Notes: generated by a model from the sequence alone, not told the origin. Shown: positions 21,754-34,800, counted from the stretch's first letter. The stretch is 64,000 bases of DNA from Microstegium vimineum (GCA_022036555.1 CM039122.1:53580693-53644692); one strand, 5' to 3'. Made by a program: numbers and translations.

Positions 21754-24700
21754 ATGGATCTGGAGGCAGCGGGCGGCGCGGAGGCGGCGCACACCAAGGT
21801 GAGTCCGTGAGTTTGTGTGGCTTGGCTCCTTGGATTTGGAGCGGTTTCCTCTGTTGGGGGGCTGGGGCTGGGGCTGGGGCGCTTTGCTCCTCCATTTTCC
21901 TAACTGACTGCTTTGCTGCATCTCTCCGGCAGCGGCGTGGGGAGTCATGGCGCGCGACGCTGCTACTCGCGTACCAGAGCCTCGGGGTGGTGTACGGCGA
22001 CGTAGCCACGTCGCCGCTCTACGTCTACAAGAGCGCCTTCGCCGGGAACGACATCCAGCACTCGGAGGGCAACGAGGAGATCTACGGCGTGCTCTCATTC
22101 GTCTTCTGGACGCTCACCCTCATCACCCTCCTCAAGTACGTGCTCATCGTGCTCCGTGCCGACGATGGCGGGGAGGGCGGCACCTTCGCGCTCTACTCCC
22201 TAATCTGCCGCCACGTCCGCGCCGGCCTCCTGCCAGGCGGCGGCACCAGGGATGAGCTCATGGAGGAAGGCAAGGTCACCGGGCGTCGTGGCGACCGGCC
22301 CGTGTCCAGGGTCAGGGCGTTGCTGGAGAAGTACAGAGTGCTGCAGCGGCTGTTGCTGCTCTTCGCACTGCTCGGGACATGTATGGTCATTGGGGACGGC
22401 GTGCTCACCCCTGCAGTCTCAGGTTGGACGGACCCCTTGCCAGTCTTGGTTTTGGATCGCATAGTATTTGTTTCTGATGCAAAGTGATGTTGCTCCATTT
22501 GCAGTGTTTTCTGCCGTATCTGGGCTTGAGTTGTCATTGGAAAAGGAACAGCACAAATGTAGGTTAAATCCTTTCTTTGATTGCTTGCTTCTGTTGCTAT
22601 ATAGCACATGGGCAGTGTTTTGATTGCTTGCTTATTGTACCATGCTTATGAGATGTTTACTGCAACTTGTATATGTGCAGATATAGAACTTCCAGTGGCT
22701 TGTGCCATACTTATATGCTTGTTTGCGCTGCAACACTACGGCACACACAAAGTTGGGTTTCTTTTTGCACCAATCGTATGCATTTGGCTTATCTGCATAA
22801 GTGCAATAGGCCTCTACAATATCATCCATTGGAACTACCATGTTTATCGAGCCCTCTCGCCATACTACATGTATCAATTCCTCAGGAAGACTCAAACTGG
22901 TGGCTGGATGTCACTGGGTGGAATCCTTCTTTGTGTCACAGGTACAGATAAGCTAGGCTGCTGTTGCTTAATGTTTGACTGCGGCAATACCTGAATTCTA
23001 CTGAAGGAGTCTGACACTCTCTTTTTTTTTTTTTTCTATTCTTGGTAAAACTTTTAGGCTCTGAAGCTATGTATGCAGATCTTGGACATTTTTCGCAATC
23101 ATCAATCCAGGTATAGACGAGTTTGTTACAACTTACAACAGCATGTACTGTTATATTTTATATTTACAGAATTTTACTGATTCCCAATGTTCACCTTTTT
23201 CTTGTTAATAAAATCATATCTAGCACCTCAGGTTCTTATTCTTCATACAGTAAAAAATTAACAAGATACCCCAGTTGTTTACATGACTCTCATTAGAACT
23301 CCAATTTTCATGGTATTTGCATATCTCCGTCATAGTTTAGACTTCTGCAAATGTAAAAAAATTGTAACACGCTAAGAATCCTTAGTATATTTTTCTAATT
23401 ATCCTTACCATTTAAACTATTTTTAATCCATAGTTTTTTTCCTTAGGAATTTTGTGCTGAGTCAGTTCCTTTCCTGAAAGCATCTGCCTCTTGACTGAAA
23501 TCTTTTAATTATAAGGTTTGAATATTTAAATTTTCATGCAAACCACACTATTAATTTACTTATTTCTTTGAAAGGTCAACCAAGTATCTGTCCTTGATGC
23601 GTGTTTGTATCTGTACTCAATGCATGTTTAAGTTTTGTCAGCATTTCTGTAATTCATTATATTCATGCTCAGTATCCTAGAGATATCGACATTCTCTTGG
23701 TCTCTGAATCTTGATTGTGCTACTCACCACTCTTGAAAAAGGAAAATGTAAATGTTGAGCTGTCTTCAGATTCTTAATGATTTTAAAAAAATCTTGACAG
23801 ATTGCATTTGTATCCGTGGTTTATCCTGCACTTGTATTGGCTTATATGGGACAAGCAGCGTTTATTTCACAACATCACAACATTGAGAGCAATTATCATA
23901 TTGGCTTTTATGTGTCAGTACCAGGTAATGTATTTAACCTCCATTGTCTTTTTCTTCCTTAGAAAATGTTATTATTAAAGTAGTAATTTGTTTTTACAGA
24001 ATCCCATTAAAAGATCTACATCTTTCAAAGCACTGATGTATGCAACTTTGTTTGTAGAAACACTCAGATGGCCTGTTCTGGTGATTGCTATACTAGCAGC
24101 TGTAGTTGGGAGTCAGGCAATTATTACTGGAACCTTTTCAATCATCAAACAGTGCTCTTCATTAAGTTGTTTCCCTGGAGTGAAGATTGTGCACACATCC
24201 TCGACAGTGCATGGTCAGATATACATACCAGAAATCAATTGGATGCTGATGATACTCTGCCTGGCAGTTACTATTGGCTTCAGAGACACAAAGCACTTGG
24301 CAAATGCACAAGGTAAAAAAACTCAGATTCAAATAGTTCTCCGTACATTGAAGTGAACCTCATTATAATTGTTGTGGTTTCGTCCATTTTTCTTGATACA
24401 GGATTGGCAGTAATAACTGTCATGCTTGTTACGACTTGCTTAATGTCACTTGTTATTGTGCTTTGCTGGAACAAGAGTATCTTCCTTGCCCTTGGTTTCC
24501 TGCTTTTCTTTGGCACGATTGAAGTAATCTACTTCTCAGCTTCCCTTGTCAAGTTTCATGAAGGTGCTTGGGTTCCTATAACTCTCTCCTTCATATTTAT
24601 GGTGGTCATGTGTGTCTGGCACTATGGCACAATAAAGAAGTATGAGTTCGATGTGCAAAACAAGGTTTCAGTAAACTGGCTCTTAAACATTGGCCCTTCA

Positions 24701-25587
24701 CTGGGCATTGTTCGCGTTCGAGGCATTGGGCTAATACATACAGAGTTAATGTCTGGAATTCCAGCTATCTTCTCCCACTTTGTCACCAATCTGCCTGCAT
24801 TTCACCAGGTAACTTATCACTTCATAGTTCATATAAACATATCAAGCAACAGCTTTTCTGAATGCACTGGCCAGAGATCTGAATAAGCAGCATCAGTGCA
24901 TGAATCAGTTTATGGATGTAACTAGTAGAGTTCTCATAATTGTTTTTCATCAGGTACTGGTATTCCTCTGTGTCAAATCAGTTCCTGTGCCGCATGTGCA
25001 ACCTGAGGAACGATTTCTGGTGGGTCGCATTGGTCCAAAAGAAGTATAGGCTATACAGGGTCATTGTCAGATATGGTTATCGCGATGTGCAGAAGGATGA
25101 TCTAGAGTTTGAGAAGGAGCTAGTCAGCAACATTGCAGAGTTCATCCGCAGCAGTGGAGAATATGACAAGAATGGCTTCATCGATGACACAGATAAGCCC
25201 TCTGAGAAGTTGTCCACCATCAGTACTGGAATTAATATGTGGGAAGAGGATGGAGAACTTGATGCACCCATATCCCCTCATAAGGAGATAGACCCACACA
25301 ATGCAGCGCCCAAGCGGAAAAAAACAAGGTTCATGATACCGAAGAATGCTCAGGTGGACAGTGAGGTGCGCCGTGAGCTGCAGGAGCTCATGGACGCTAG
25401 GGAGGCAGGCATGTCCTTCATCCTGGGGCACTCATACATGAAGGCGAAGAGCGGGTCAAGTTTCATAAAGCAAATTGTGATAAACTTCTTCTATGAGTTC
25501 TTGAGGAAGAACAGCCGTGGCCCTGCATACGCTGCGAACATACCCCATGCCTCCACTCTGGAGGTAGGAATGGTCTACCAGGTCTGA
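21754..25587 (+). CDS. KT/HAK/KUP-family potassium transporter, nine exons, with one frameshift
   Basis: Plasma- or endomembrane K+ uptake/H+-coupled transporter. Exons: 21754-21798, 21933-22422, 22505-22558, 22681-22941, 23058-23110, 23801-23924, 24058-24312, 24402-24808, 24954-25587. All junctions are GT-AG and in phase. Restored length would be about 773 aa, normal for the family. The K+-transporter signature GVVYGDVATSPLYVY is at residues 33-47, VIGDGVLTPAVS ends exon 2, and the SEAMYADLGHFS motif lies in exon 5; many hydrophobic helices follow, then a hydrophilic C-terminus. In the last exon the frame breaks at about residue 591 (25037-25043): GRIGPK continues one base out of phase into YRLYRVIVRYGYRD, so one extra A or G is present, and the next in-frame codon is TAG. 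As written, ~180 C-terminal residues are lost. This could be an assembly error or a real lesion. I cannot name the exact paralogue. Confidence 0.92.
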
Positions 25588-26340
25588 TAACAGTTAGCAG
25601 CTGTGTAAAGGTAGAGATGAGACGACGCCTCTTGGCCCCACCTGTATATATCCATTTGTTGCTGCCGTTACTGTTAACACAATTACATGATAACACGAGA
25701 AGAGACCCTTGAGCACAGCATTGGCTGAGAATGCAGCTGAAGATCATCTGTGGAGAGCCCAACCAGAAGCATGTGGATTTTTGTTTGTAGAGCCTTTTCT
25801 TGTGCCGGTAGTTGTTTAGTTTCGTGATATGTGTTTGCTGCTGCTGTTGACTTGCTGAGTCTCGATACTTGTGAGCTGTAATTGTCGGTAAGGGTGACTA
25901 GGCAAAATAGCATTTTTGACGTTTAACGACCTCTGTAGTTATGTCACTTGTCTGTAGTTGAAGACTAGTTTTTCCTGTGTTCCTTCTGTTGGAGACTGTA
26001 TAGGTAGCAACTTAACATTCTAGGAGTGGGTGTGATTGGGCCCGCATGTATTATAGATTGGGCTGTAAAGCAGCTCTTGCTTTTGGGCCGTAAAGCAGCT
26101 CTTCTTTTCGTCCTAAGAACGTCTAAAAAATAAAGTTACGAGACAGACGAAAAAGTCTCTTTTACCTTTTTTGAATTATTTAAATATAAAAAATACTAGA
26201 GGAATTGTCATGTGACAAGCCCAATAAAATATTTAAACTCTTGGAAATATCTCTAAAGACTTTAAAATAGGAAAAAGTCTATATAACCCCCTCAACTATT
26301 GGAGGTAGACTACTTAACCCCTTGAACTATAAAACCAATT
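25588..26340 (+). other. HAK 3' UTR and downstream intergenic DNA
   Basis: The 3' UTR probably runs to about 25990, but no clear polyadenylation signal could be fixed. A short duplicated word (GTAAAGCAGCTCTT) is seen at about 26065 and 26090. No gene. Confidence 0.45.
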
Positions 26341-26431
26341 ATTCTACCCCTGAAGTATCAAAACCGGCCAAATAACTACTTTTAGGATTCTACCCCGTGA
26401 AGTATCAAAACCGGCCAAATAACCCCTTTTA
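26341..26431. repeat. 46-bp tandem duplication
   Basis: Two units start ATTCTACCCC at 26341 and 26387 and share GAAGTATCAAAACCGG and CCAAATAAC. It lies in a stretch of AACCCC...AACTAT words common in grass intergenic repeats. Confidence 0.75.
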
Positions 26432-26830
26432 GACAGTTTTGAGGATGGTTTTTTTTTGTTTTTTATTTATTTTGATTGAATCTTTGAAAAAATGTAATAA
26501 ATCATAGAAAAATCGTAAAATAGAAAACTCAATTTTGTTGGACTTCACATGAGTAGATCTACACATTGAACATATAATATGATATGCTTTAGTAAATTTT
26601 TTTGCTGTAGATTTAGATCTATGTTTTTCTATAATTAATTATAAAAATTCATAACTGCAATTTTTGTGGTCCAATTATGGTGAATTTTTATGGTAGACTT
26701 ATTATTGTATGCTTCAATTGTAGTAAAAATTTCATACACATTGGATCATGTATAATTTAATTGTGAGTTTATTTGAATTTAACTAAGGTATAACTAATTT
26801 AAATAGTTTAGTTTTAGAAGAAAAAAATTA

Positions 26831-27118
26831 GACTAAAGCCTAATCTCAATGAAGAGTTTCATGATGTTATTTGTAAGACTGCCATGTCATATGAAACAAT
26901 ATGAAACTTGGATGAAACAACCACTTTCAAAAGTTTCATTCTATAGTTTCATAATCATTAAATTTCATGACTCATGAAGGGTTGGTATTCGTGTCAAAAG
27001 AGTTTCATCTAGATGAAACATGTTCCTTCTCTATTATTAAATATACTATTATGTCATCAAAAATGTCTAGGTGATAATATATTTAATATGAATGATGCAA
27101 TTCTCATTGAGACTAGTC
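26831..27118. mobile_element. MITE-like element (288 bp)
   Basis: The ends GACTA...CTCAATGA (left) and its complement TCATTGAGACTAGTC (right) are inverted, with TA on each side. The interior has many GTTTCAT/ATGAAAC words in both orientations. The family (Stowaway-like by the TA duplication) is uncertain. Confidence 0.5.
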
Positions 27119-27121
27119 TAA

Positions 27122-28396
27122 CGAGAGAGAGGGGTTTTTTTTTTAGAGAGAAGGAGATAGGTGGTAATCTGGTTTGGGCCCCGCCCACAACAAACTGGCC
27201 GCGAAAGCGGCACCAATCATCTGTGGTCGGCACTTTAGCTTCCAATAGCATGGGCTGTGTGCGATGCGGCCCACGCTTAGATCCTAGTGCAATAGCCTTC
27301 TGTTCAGGCGTCGGTTCAGCAACTTGTTCCCCCTCGTGCACATGCGCCCTCTTCTCCATGGAGGAGACGAAGAGCGACTGATCGAGCGAGAATTGAAAAG
27401 GCCGGTGATCGTCTGTGGTGTAACCTCTGTACCAGTGCGCACCGCCAGGAAACGCTAGGAGGGCCGCCTGTCTGTCGGGGTCGAGGACATGTACGAATCT
27501 AACCGGAAGAGTTCATCTCTGTTGGAAAAATAGCAACGGTAAAAAAAGTTCACCGTCTTTGAAATTTTACCGTGCCCCGTGCCTCCAATGCGGAAGAGCG
27601 GGAAATACACAACGATCGCGAGCTGCCCTGCGCCCCTGTACCGTCTGCACCGCACTGTCCTTTCCATACATCTGCCGCGCCCAAGTCCATTCCTGCCTGC
27701 TGGTTGTGAAAACCCGAAACGACAGCACACAGACACATCAAGCCATATGCATGGACACCTGACCTGAGCTTGACTGCATGGTAAATTCGATCCCCCATCT
27801 TTCCAGCTTCGGCCCCCGTCCGGGTCCGGTCCCACTTCCACTTAGCTCTCGGGATGCCTACCTACGGTACGAGTACGAGAACGACGGCACGACACGGCAA
27901 TCTGTCCGCGGTTTTCTCTTGCCAGTTTATGCAAGTACGGAGCACTCACACGAGTACTCGTAGGATCGACTAGCACGCACAGCATAGAGCGAGGAATCAG
28001 TGCCCTTTTGACCCTTTGCGCGCAGCAGCACTTTGGAAGCTTTCCAGGCGATGGCGACGACAGAGCCATACACAGCGGGCAAAAGGGTCGCGGACCGGAC
28101 ACCGGACAGGCGGACGTACACCCACACGTCGCCCTTTGCATGTGTCAGCTTCGTCTTCGTGCCACGCCGCGCCAAGCACGTACTACTCCGTACTCTACGA
28201 GCCCCAGGCGTCACATGGCTCGCACCCCTCGCCCCTGGCCGCCGGATGCCCCCGTGCGTGCTGCGTTGCGTCCCAAAGGAAGAGGGAAAAAACAAAGCCT
28301 GACAGGACGCTCGAGTGTCACGTAGTAAAGCAGAGAGGGGATCATGCTTCGGACTAGCAGCGCGCATGGCTGGGCTGCATGGACATGGACATGGAC
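27122..28396. other. Intergenic, GC-rich, no gene seen
   Basis: Open frames on both strands between 27450 and 28370 follow from high GC and share no features with known proteins. No RNA gene recognised. Confidence 0.45.
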
Positions 28397-28661
28397 AGGG
28401 TAGGTTTACATAAGTTAACTTATAAGTCTAAAAGTGAAAAAGTGATTTATTTTATTAAACACCTCAACTTATATAAGTCATCTCAACTAATGGATTTCTA
28501 AGTCATCTTCTTTTTATATAGGATCCATTTCCTTCATAGCACCATAACTTTTTTGTTTGGGGACCACACTCCAATTTATTTTCTACATGACTTATAAGTC
28601 ATTGGAAATCAAACAAATATGACTTATAAGTCAGGGGACTTATAGGAACAAAGAGGACCTG
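28397..28661. mobile_element. Possible MITE rich in CTTATAAGT words
   Basis: The inverted ends are imperfect: left CAGGGTAGGTTTAC..AACTTATAAGTC, right inward CAGGTCCTCTTTG..GACTTATAAGTC. The interior has further ACTTATAAGT words. No clean target duplication was found. It resembles hAT-type MITEs of grasses. Confidence 0.45.
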
Positions 28662-29395
28662 AACCTTGTCAGGGCGTACGGATACGGATCCTTGTGCTTG
28701 TGAGCGTGACTCGCCCGCCCTTGCAAGTTTCAAGGCGGCCGTGTACTACTCGTTCTACTGCTACCAACCACGCCTAGGCCGCAGCTCCCGCGGTACATGG
28801 AATGGAAGTATGGAACGTTCGGTAAGTCACCCACCTGGCCACCTCGCGTTTCAGGGAGGAGTGCTTGGAGTATTTACCAGTACTACGGACTACGGTACTG
28901 CCAAGACGGGGTCGGGGTGGTTTTTTATTTTCTCGTCCGGCTCTGAACGTTGCGAGTCTCTTCTCCCGTCTCGGTGGTCTCGGGGAAGGGACATGGCCGG
29001 AAGGCAGAAACCGTTGTGGGCCGGCCACTTGAGCCGCGCGCGCCGGTGGGCAAAACATGGGCAGCGAAGCGCGCGCGCACGCACGCACGACGGTACGAAC
29101 ACATCCAAGATTTTCACGGGTCCTTTTCCGCGCTACTTGCCCCAACATACGCGGGGAAAACTCTGCCCGGCAAAGCTAGGTGGTATGTTGCGTTGGAAAG
29201 CGGTGTGGAACTTTGTGTGGACACCCAAGGCGTGTTTGTGGGGAATTTATCAAAGAAAAAAAAAGACGTGTTTGGAGGAAAAGGAGGTTAGTTTAAATCG
29301 AAGCCATTCGAAATTCTCATCAAACGAGGTTCAAATCCCAATCTTTGGTTGCAGCGTGGTAATGGTTCCACTTGCTTATGTACTGCTGCTATGTT
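28662..29395. other. Intergenic, no gene seen
   Basis: A long plus-strand open frame (28666-29520) shows no domain, transmembrane pattern or family similarity and overlaps a likely transposon end, so I do not call it a gene. A CGCGCGCGCACG run is at about 29070. Confidence 0.45.
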
Positions 29396-30221
29396 GGCCT
29401 TGTTTGGTTCTGCGCGCGATACGACATAAGCCAAAGAATCCTGCCAAACAGACTGCGACCAACACATGTTTGCTAGTGGAACACCAACAACAGTGGGCAT
29501 TTTCCAAAGGAGAAAGCTAAACATCATCCGTGCGATTTAGCATCTAAAATCACACGATTTTTTTTCTGCCCCAGATCTGTGGGCCTCCGACTCACTCGAC
29601 TCGTCCCCTCCGCGCTCACAGGCGATGGCCGACCGCCGAGCTCCTCCCGACGCCCCGCCATGGCGGCGGCAGGCCGCCACCGGCGGCAGCGGACCCGCCA
29701 GGTAGGCCTCCGCTCTCTCACCTCACCTCCTCCTCCTCCTCCTCCTCCTGAGTCTTCTTCTAGGGTTCCGGCGAGCTACACCCCTTCTTCTCCAACTCCA
29801 GTGGGGTATAGATGGCCGGCCGGGGGAGGTAGGTAGGCCAGGCGGTGGGGATGGTCGATGGGCGGTTTAGGGGAGCTGGCGGCGGTAGTGGCGGTCGGGC
29901 CAGGGCGGGGCGGGGAGTAGCTCGCCGGAGTTGGAGAAGATGGCGGCGGTGGGGTGAGGGGAAGAGGGCGGTCGCCGTGGGCGCTAGGGTTCCGGCCGAC
30001 GAACCCTAACACCCGCGGCGGGGAGGTGGTCGGCGGCGGGGGAGCTTCTATTGTCCCGTCTGGAGGTAGAAGAAGAGCTGGGCTAAAAAAATTCGTGTGT
30101 TGGAACACGACGAATCACACGAGTGATAGATAGACAGACTCTTTTCCAAAACGCAGTCTTTAAGGCGTGGTTTGCTTAAACGCAGTCGTGCGTTCACGGA
30201 TCAAAGAAACCAAATAGGCCC
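29396..30221. mobile_element. Possible TIR transposon carrying a GC-rich gene fragment
   Basis: Ends GGCCTTGTTTGGTTCTGCG (left) and, read inward from the right, GGCCTATTTGGTTTCTTTG. Similarity between the arms recurs further in (ACACGATTTTTTTTCTGCC against ACACGAATTTTTTTAGCCC), so the arms may be 150-200 bp long and degraded. Between them (about 29580-30050) lies very GC-rich DNA resembling a gene 5' end (AGGGTTCCGGC twice, at about 29763 and 29988). No target duplication found. It may be a Pack-type element, but the evidence is weak. Confidence 0.4.
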
Positions 30222-31830
30222 ACCCTAAAGTCTGAGTGACTAGAATCCCTCGCCTTCTTTGATTAATGTTCATCATGTCGCACTCTTGCCTCACTCGTAA
30301 ACTTTATTTTTTTACAAGATTAAAAAAATGTTCTACAACAACTTCCCCTCAAACTCTTAATCTTTCCGCACTTAGAAAAATGGATCGAATTAATTGATCA
30401 ATCTGCTAGAGGTCAAATGACTTTGGGGAAGAATAAGGACTAAGGGCAGGGTTCTCTATGCAAATGTACAAAGAAAAGATAAATTATAAAATTGATTGGA
30501 GTGATTTAGAAACGGTCGTAGTAACTCCAAAAATCTTTTTATAATTTTTATATTGATAGAAATAGAGATTTTAGCGAAAAAGAAAATCTCCTCCAACAAC
30601 TTCTTCACCTAGATCTCTAAATATTCTCATTATGTATGATCTATCCATTGTTTCTCAATCACTCTCTACTATTAGTGTGTAGAGCGCAGATCAAGATATA
30701 GGGAAATTATTAGTGTGTAGATATATATAGTGATTATTATAATAACTTTTCAAAAAATGATGTAAAGTAGGCTTAGGAAAGGCTATTGCAAATACTCCAA
30801 GCCTCAACTAATATTGGGGCTATGTCAAAATGGAGCAAAAAAAAGGAGATGTCGTTTGATTTGTAGCCAAGGCATACAAAGTCCACTAGAGTTTTATCTT
30901 GACATACAAGTTGTCCACCTCAGCCGCCACTATGAGACGCAATTACATCCCATTAGCATCTACAATCATGATACATCGTTGCGATGCATCCTCTGTAGAT
31001 ATGCATTTTTCAATCACACATCTTTTCTATTTATTATATCTCTTTATCTATCTATTATATTTTTAAAATCTTAGTTCTCATGTAGACATATTTTTTTTTA
31101 AAAAAATAATCTATTATCTTCATCTTATTCATTAATTATTTAACTTTAATACCATATCACCACTCTACTTAGGTAGCACTCCAATTAATGACAATGGAAA
31201 CTATCTCAGTTTATGGTTTGGGATGGTTCTTAGCAATGCTCTTATCTAGGATTAAGAAAACCGCTTAAATCTTAAGCTAATTTCAGTATTTTTTATATGA
31301 AGCCTTTTTACATTAATTTATTAGCAAGCACCAAAAAGACTTTTTTTCAGTCCTCCACTACTCATGACAAAAGGGCCGTGCTACTCGATACCGCGATGAC
31401 GAGTGAACATCCCCTGCATCACCCTCTGCACGTGACCCGCTCCACTCCCCTGCACGGCACTCTCTCTCTCATCAGCAGTCATCGCCACCCCCGACCACCG
31501 TCACGCGGGCCTCTCTCCTCTTCCCCTCTAAAACCCCACGAAATCGCCGAAAGCAAGTAGCAGCCGCAGCCCGCAGCAGCGCAGCGACCACAGCCCTCGC
31601 TTGTCTCTTCCCCCCAACTTGTTCAATCTCTCTCCTCTCCCCCTCTCCCCTCCCGGAGCGCAACAAAAGCTCGGATTCCTGGTGGTTTCTCCCATCCTCC
31701 GTCCTCGATCTGAGCGCTGCCTGCTTCCCTGCCTCCCTCCTTGCCCAGATGGCCGCCTTCCGTGTCCTCTAAATCTTCCGCCGCAGCAAGCTTCCCCCAC
31801 TTGTCGGCTGTCCTGCTGCTGCTGCCGCCA
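30222..31830. other. AT-rich intergenic DNA, then promoter and 5' UTR of the NHL gene
   Basis: Up to about 31290 the DNA is AT-rich without genes. From about 31370 it becomes pyrimidine- and GC-rich (CTCTCTCTC, CCCCTCTCCCC), as in grass 5' UTRs. A 77-codon open frame at 31601-31834 overlaps the start codon and may act as an upstream ORF, but nothing shows it is translated. Confidence 0.45.
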
Positions 31831-34800
31831 ATGACGACCAAGGGAGGGAACGCGAGGGGCGTCCCGATGGGGGCGCTGCTGGTGGCCGCGCTCCTCCTCG
31901 GCGCCTTCGCTCCCGCCTCCGCGTCCTCGTACCCCGCAAGTGAGTATTTAGGCGGCCGAGCTCGCGCTCCTGGTTTCGCCTCGACGGTGGTGGTTCTCTC
32001 CTGTTTGATTTGACGGGTGTTTCGTTGCCATCGCAGGGGTGGTGAGCGGGTTCCTCTCCAATGCGGCGTCGGCGGTGGTGAAGCGGCTGTGGTCGCTCAA
32101 ATCCACCACCAAGACAGGTGACTGCTGAAATCTCTCTGCCGTTTTGCTCGTTCCCCTCCGGTTCCGATTTGTGGTTTCCTGAGGCGGGCGTGTTTGCTTC
32201 TGGTGTTGTAGCAGCGAGCGGAAGCAAGTCGATGGTGAAGTACGAGGGCGGGTACACCGTGGAGACGGTCTTCGACGGCAGCAAGCTGGGGATCGAGCCC
32301 TACTCCGTGGAGGTCACCCAGAGCGGCGAGCTACTCGTCATGGATTCCATGAACAGCAACATCTACAGGATGGCGCTGCCGCTGTCCCGATGTGAGTCTG
32401 ACCCCCTCCTCCTCCTAGCCCCCCCTGAATCCGGCATGTCTTGGCGTCACACCCCAGTGGCAGTGGGGCTCTCTGCTAATTATATGCTGCTATGTGTTTG
32501 GTGGAGTTGGTGCTGCCGAAGCTGTGGATTGGTTGGTGTCATCAATTCCGGCATGCCCATTCTTTTGATGGCGATGGCTTTGTTAGCTTGCTGCTTGCAC
32601 AGCCTACGTAATGCCTTTTCAGTTGCTTTCAGCTGATTTATGCGACTTGGCTACTCCCATTTTTATGCGGTGTGTTCACTTGTAGAAATGTGGTCTGAAA
32701 AAAAAGGTGTCAATCTAATCTATGCTACTTTTATGCTTATATGTGCAATGGTATGAAATTTTGCGGTGCGTTACTATAACTGTTTAGCACTAAGAAGTGC
32801 TGTCATCAGATGTTGATCCCCTCTCTGTGATATAAACATTTGACCCAAACAGTAATACGGATTACTGGTGATCTACATATTTCCTAGTATCATGTTTTTC
32901 TCTATGCCTGTCCATGTTTCATATACTAGCAGATGTTTTTGAGCCGTACAAGGTTTATCTCATCTCCTGAAACTGGGCTGGACAATGCAGATAGCAGGCC
33001 GAAGCTAGTTGCTGGTTCGCCTGAAGGATTTCCTGGTCATGTTGATGGGAAGCTGCGAGAGGCGAGGATGAACCATCCAAAAGGATTTACAGTGGATGAC
33101 AGGGGTAACATCTACGTGGCTGATGCCATGAACATGGCCATTAGAAAGATCAGTGATACAGGTGAGCTAAAATGTCCTGCGGTAGGGTAGATGCACATGG
33201 TTTTGTCTGTTCCTTGAGTATCCAATGTTTGCCTTTTGGTGTTTGCTGGTCTTGTCCGTCATGTATTCAGGACCTGGATCCAAAACTGCATTTAGAAAGA
33301 GGACGCTCTGTTAGACAATGGAGACTTTGTGATCTAGTCTGTGAACTGCATTGTGATGTTTATTTATTTGAGTCTAATTGCTTAAATCTTATTTTCTTTT
33401 TCCCATTTTTTTTTGTGAAACCTGTCATTCCATTTTACAGAAGGGAAGAGACAAAAACGATTTGCTTGTTTTTTTTCAGAACAGAGCCTCTTTGGCATTC
33501 AAAAAGGCATCAGTAAATAACAAAATTGCAGTTTTGAATTCAGGCTTACCTATTCGTGGAAGATTATGTTCTAAAATTACGTAGGAAATTTATTAACTGA
33601 TATTTCCTAATTTTCTAGCTTAATTTGTACCTTGTATACTTGATATATACATATATATTGTTGTCTACTTGACTTATTTAGGCTCGTGTCTTTTTGCTCC
33701 AAAACTATTTCTACATGGATAAATTTTATTGTATTCTTAAAGTTCAAATTAGCTAGAGGCAGGATCCTAACTGGGCTTGAGTTTTAGTAAGGTCCGTATT
33801 TAGATGTTTCTGCAATCATCTTGCATACTTTCCCCTTATCTAATCTCTAGTAAAGAACAAGCTCTTGTCTGCCTGACATATTGTGCTTTGATTCATAGGG
33901 TTACAACTATTGCTGGGGAAAATCAGGCAGAGGAGGGCATGTTGACGGACCAAGTGATGAGGCAAAATTTTCTACAGATTTTGAGGTCCGTTACATTGGC
34001 AGTAGTTGCTCCCTTCTGGTGATTGACAGAGGAAACCAAGCAATTCGGGAGATTCAGCTCCACTTTGATGACTGTGTGTACCAGTATGAAGCTGGTTTTC
34101 CTCTAGGTATATTATACATTGCTCCATTTTCTGCAATCATTGCTGGACCTGAAAAACCTATGATTAAAGCTTACCACCTAAACATGCTGTTTAATCTCTA
34201 TGATGTATCTGATCATATAAGTTCCTACGCCTGCAGGAGTTGCACTGCTTCTTGCTGCTGCTTTCTTTGGCTACATGCTTGCACTGCTCCAACGCCGAGT
34301 TTTAGGGATGTATTCAAATGGAGATGTAAGTATCAAGTGCCTAGCACTATCTTTATTTTGTGAGGGAAAGAAAAAAAAACGTGTACCTTCATTGGCAGAT
34401 TGTCAGGGTTATCAAATATGGCTAGGACTGCAGTGGTCCGCAAGCCTGCTGTAATGCAGCAGGCCAGCACATGAATTTTGTTGTCATCAGTGTTTTGTCT
34501 CTCCTGGTATCGGTGCCCATCATCCATTGGCTTCGGTCTGGGTCCTCCCCACCCACAAATGCCTCCAGCCAGCCAAGAATTGGTACCAGCTTTAGGCACA
34601 AAACAATTTTTTAGGTCTAGCTTAATATTTTCCTACTTAACTGGAGTTAGAATACAGTACTAAAACAACTTATCTTCTTGTTAGCTATGTTGAGCATTTT
34701 GAAAGTCATGTAGACATCTAGTTGTTTGTTTAGATGGATGGTTCGTGTTGCGTTATCCAAAAAAGAAAACAGAGGGAACAACACAATTGTTCAGTTTTAG

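Noticed and set aside
21412..22098. 228-codon minus-strand open frame over HAK exons 1-2
   Set aside because: Antisense shadow of GC-rich 5' UTR and coding DNA; the plus strand encodes the conserved transporter.
23988..24057. Earlier acceptor for HAK exon 7 (after TTTTTACAG)
   Set aside because: It would insert extra codons and shift the phase before RWPVLVIAILAAVVG; the AG at 24056-24057 joins VPE|TLRWP in phase.
29281..29340. AGGTTCAAATCCC resembling a tRNA B box
   Set aside because: No A box at a proper distance and no cloverleaf could be drawn.
28666..29520. 284-codon plus-strand open frame
   Set aside because: No family features, mixed composition, and it runs into a likely transposon end.
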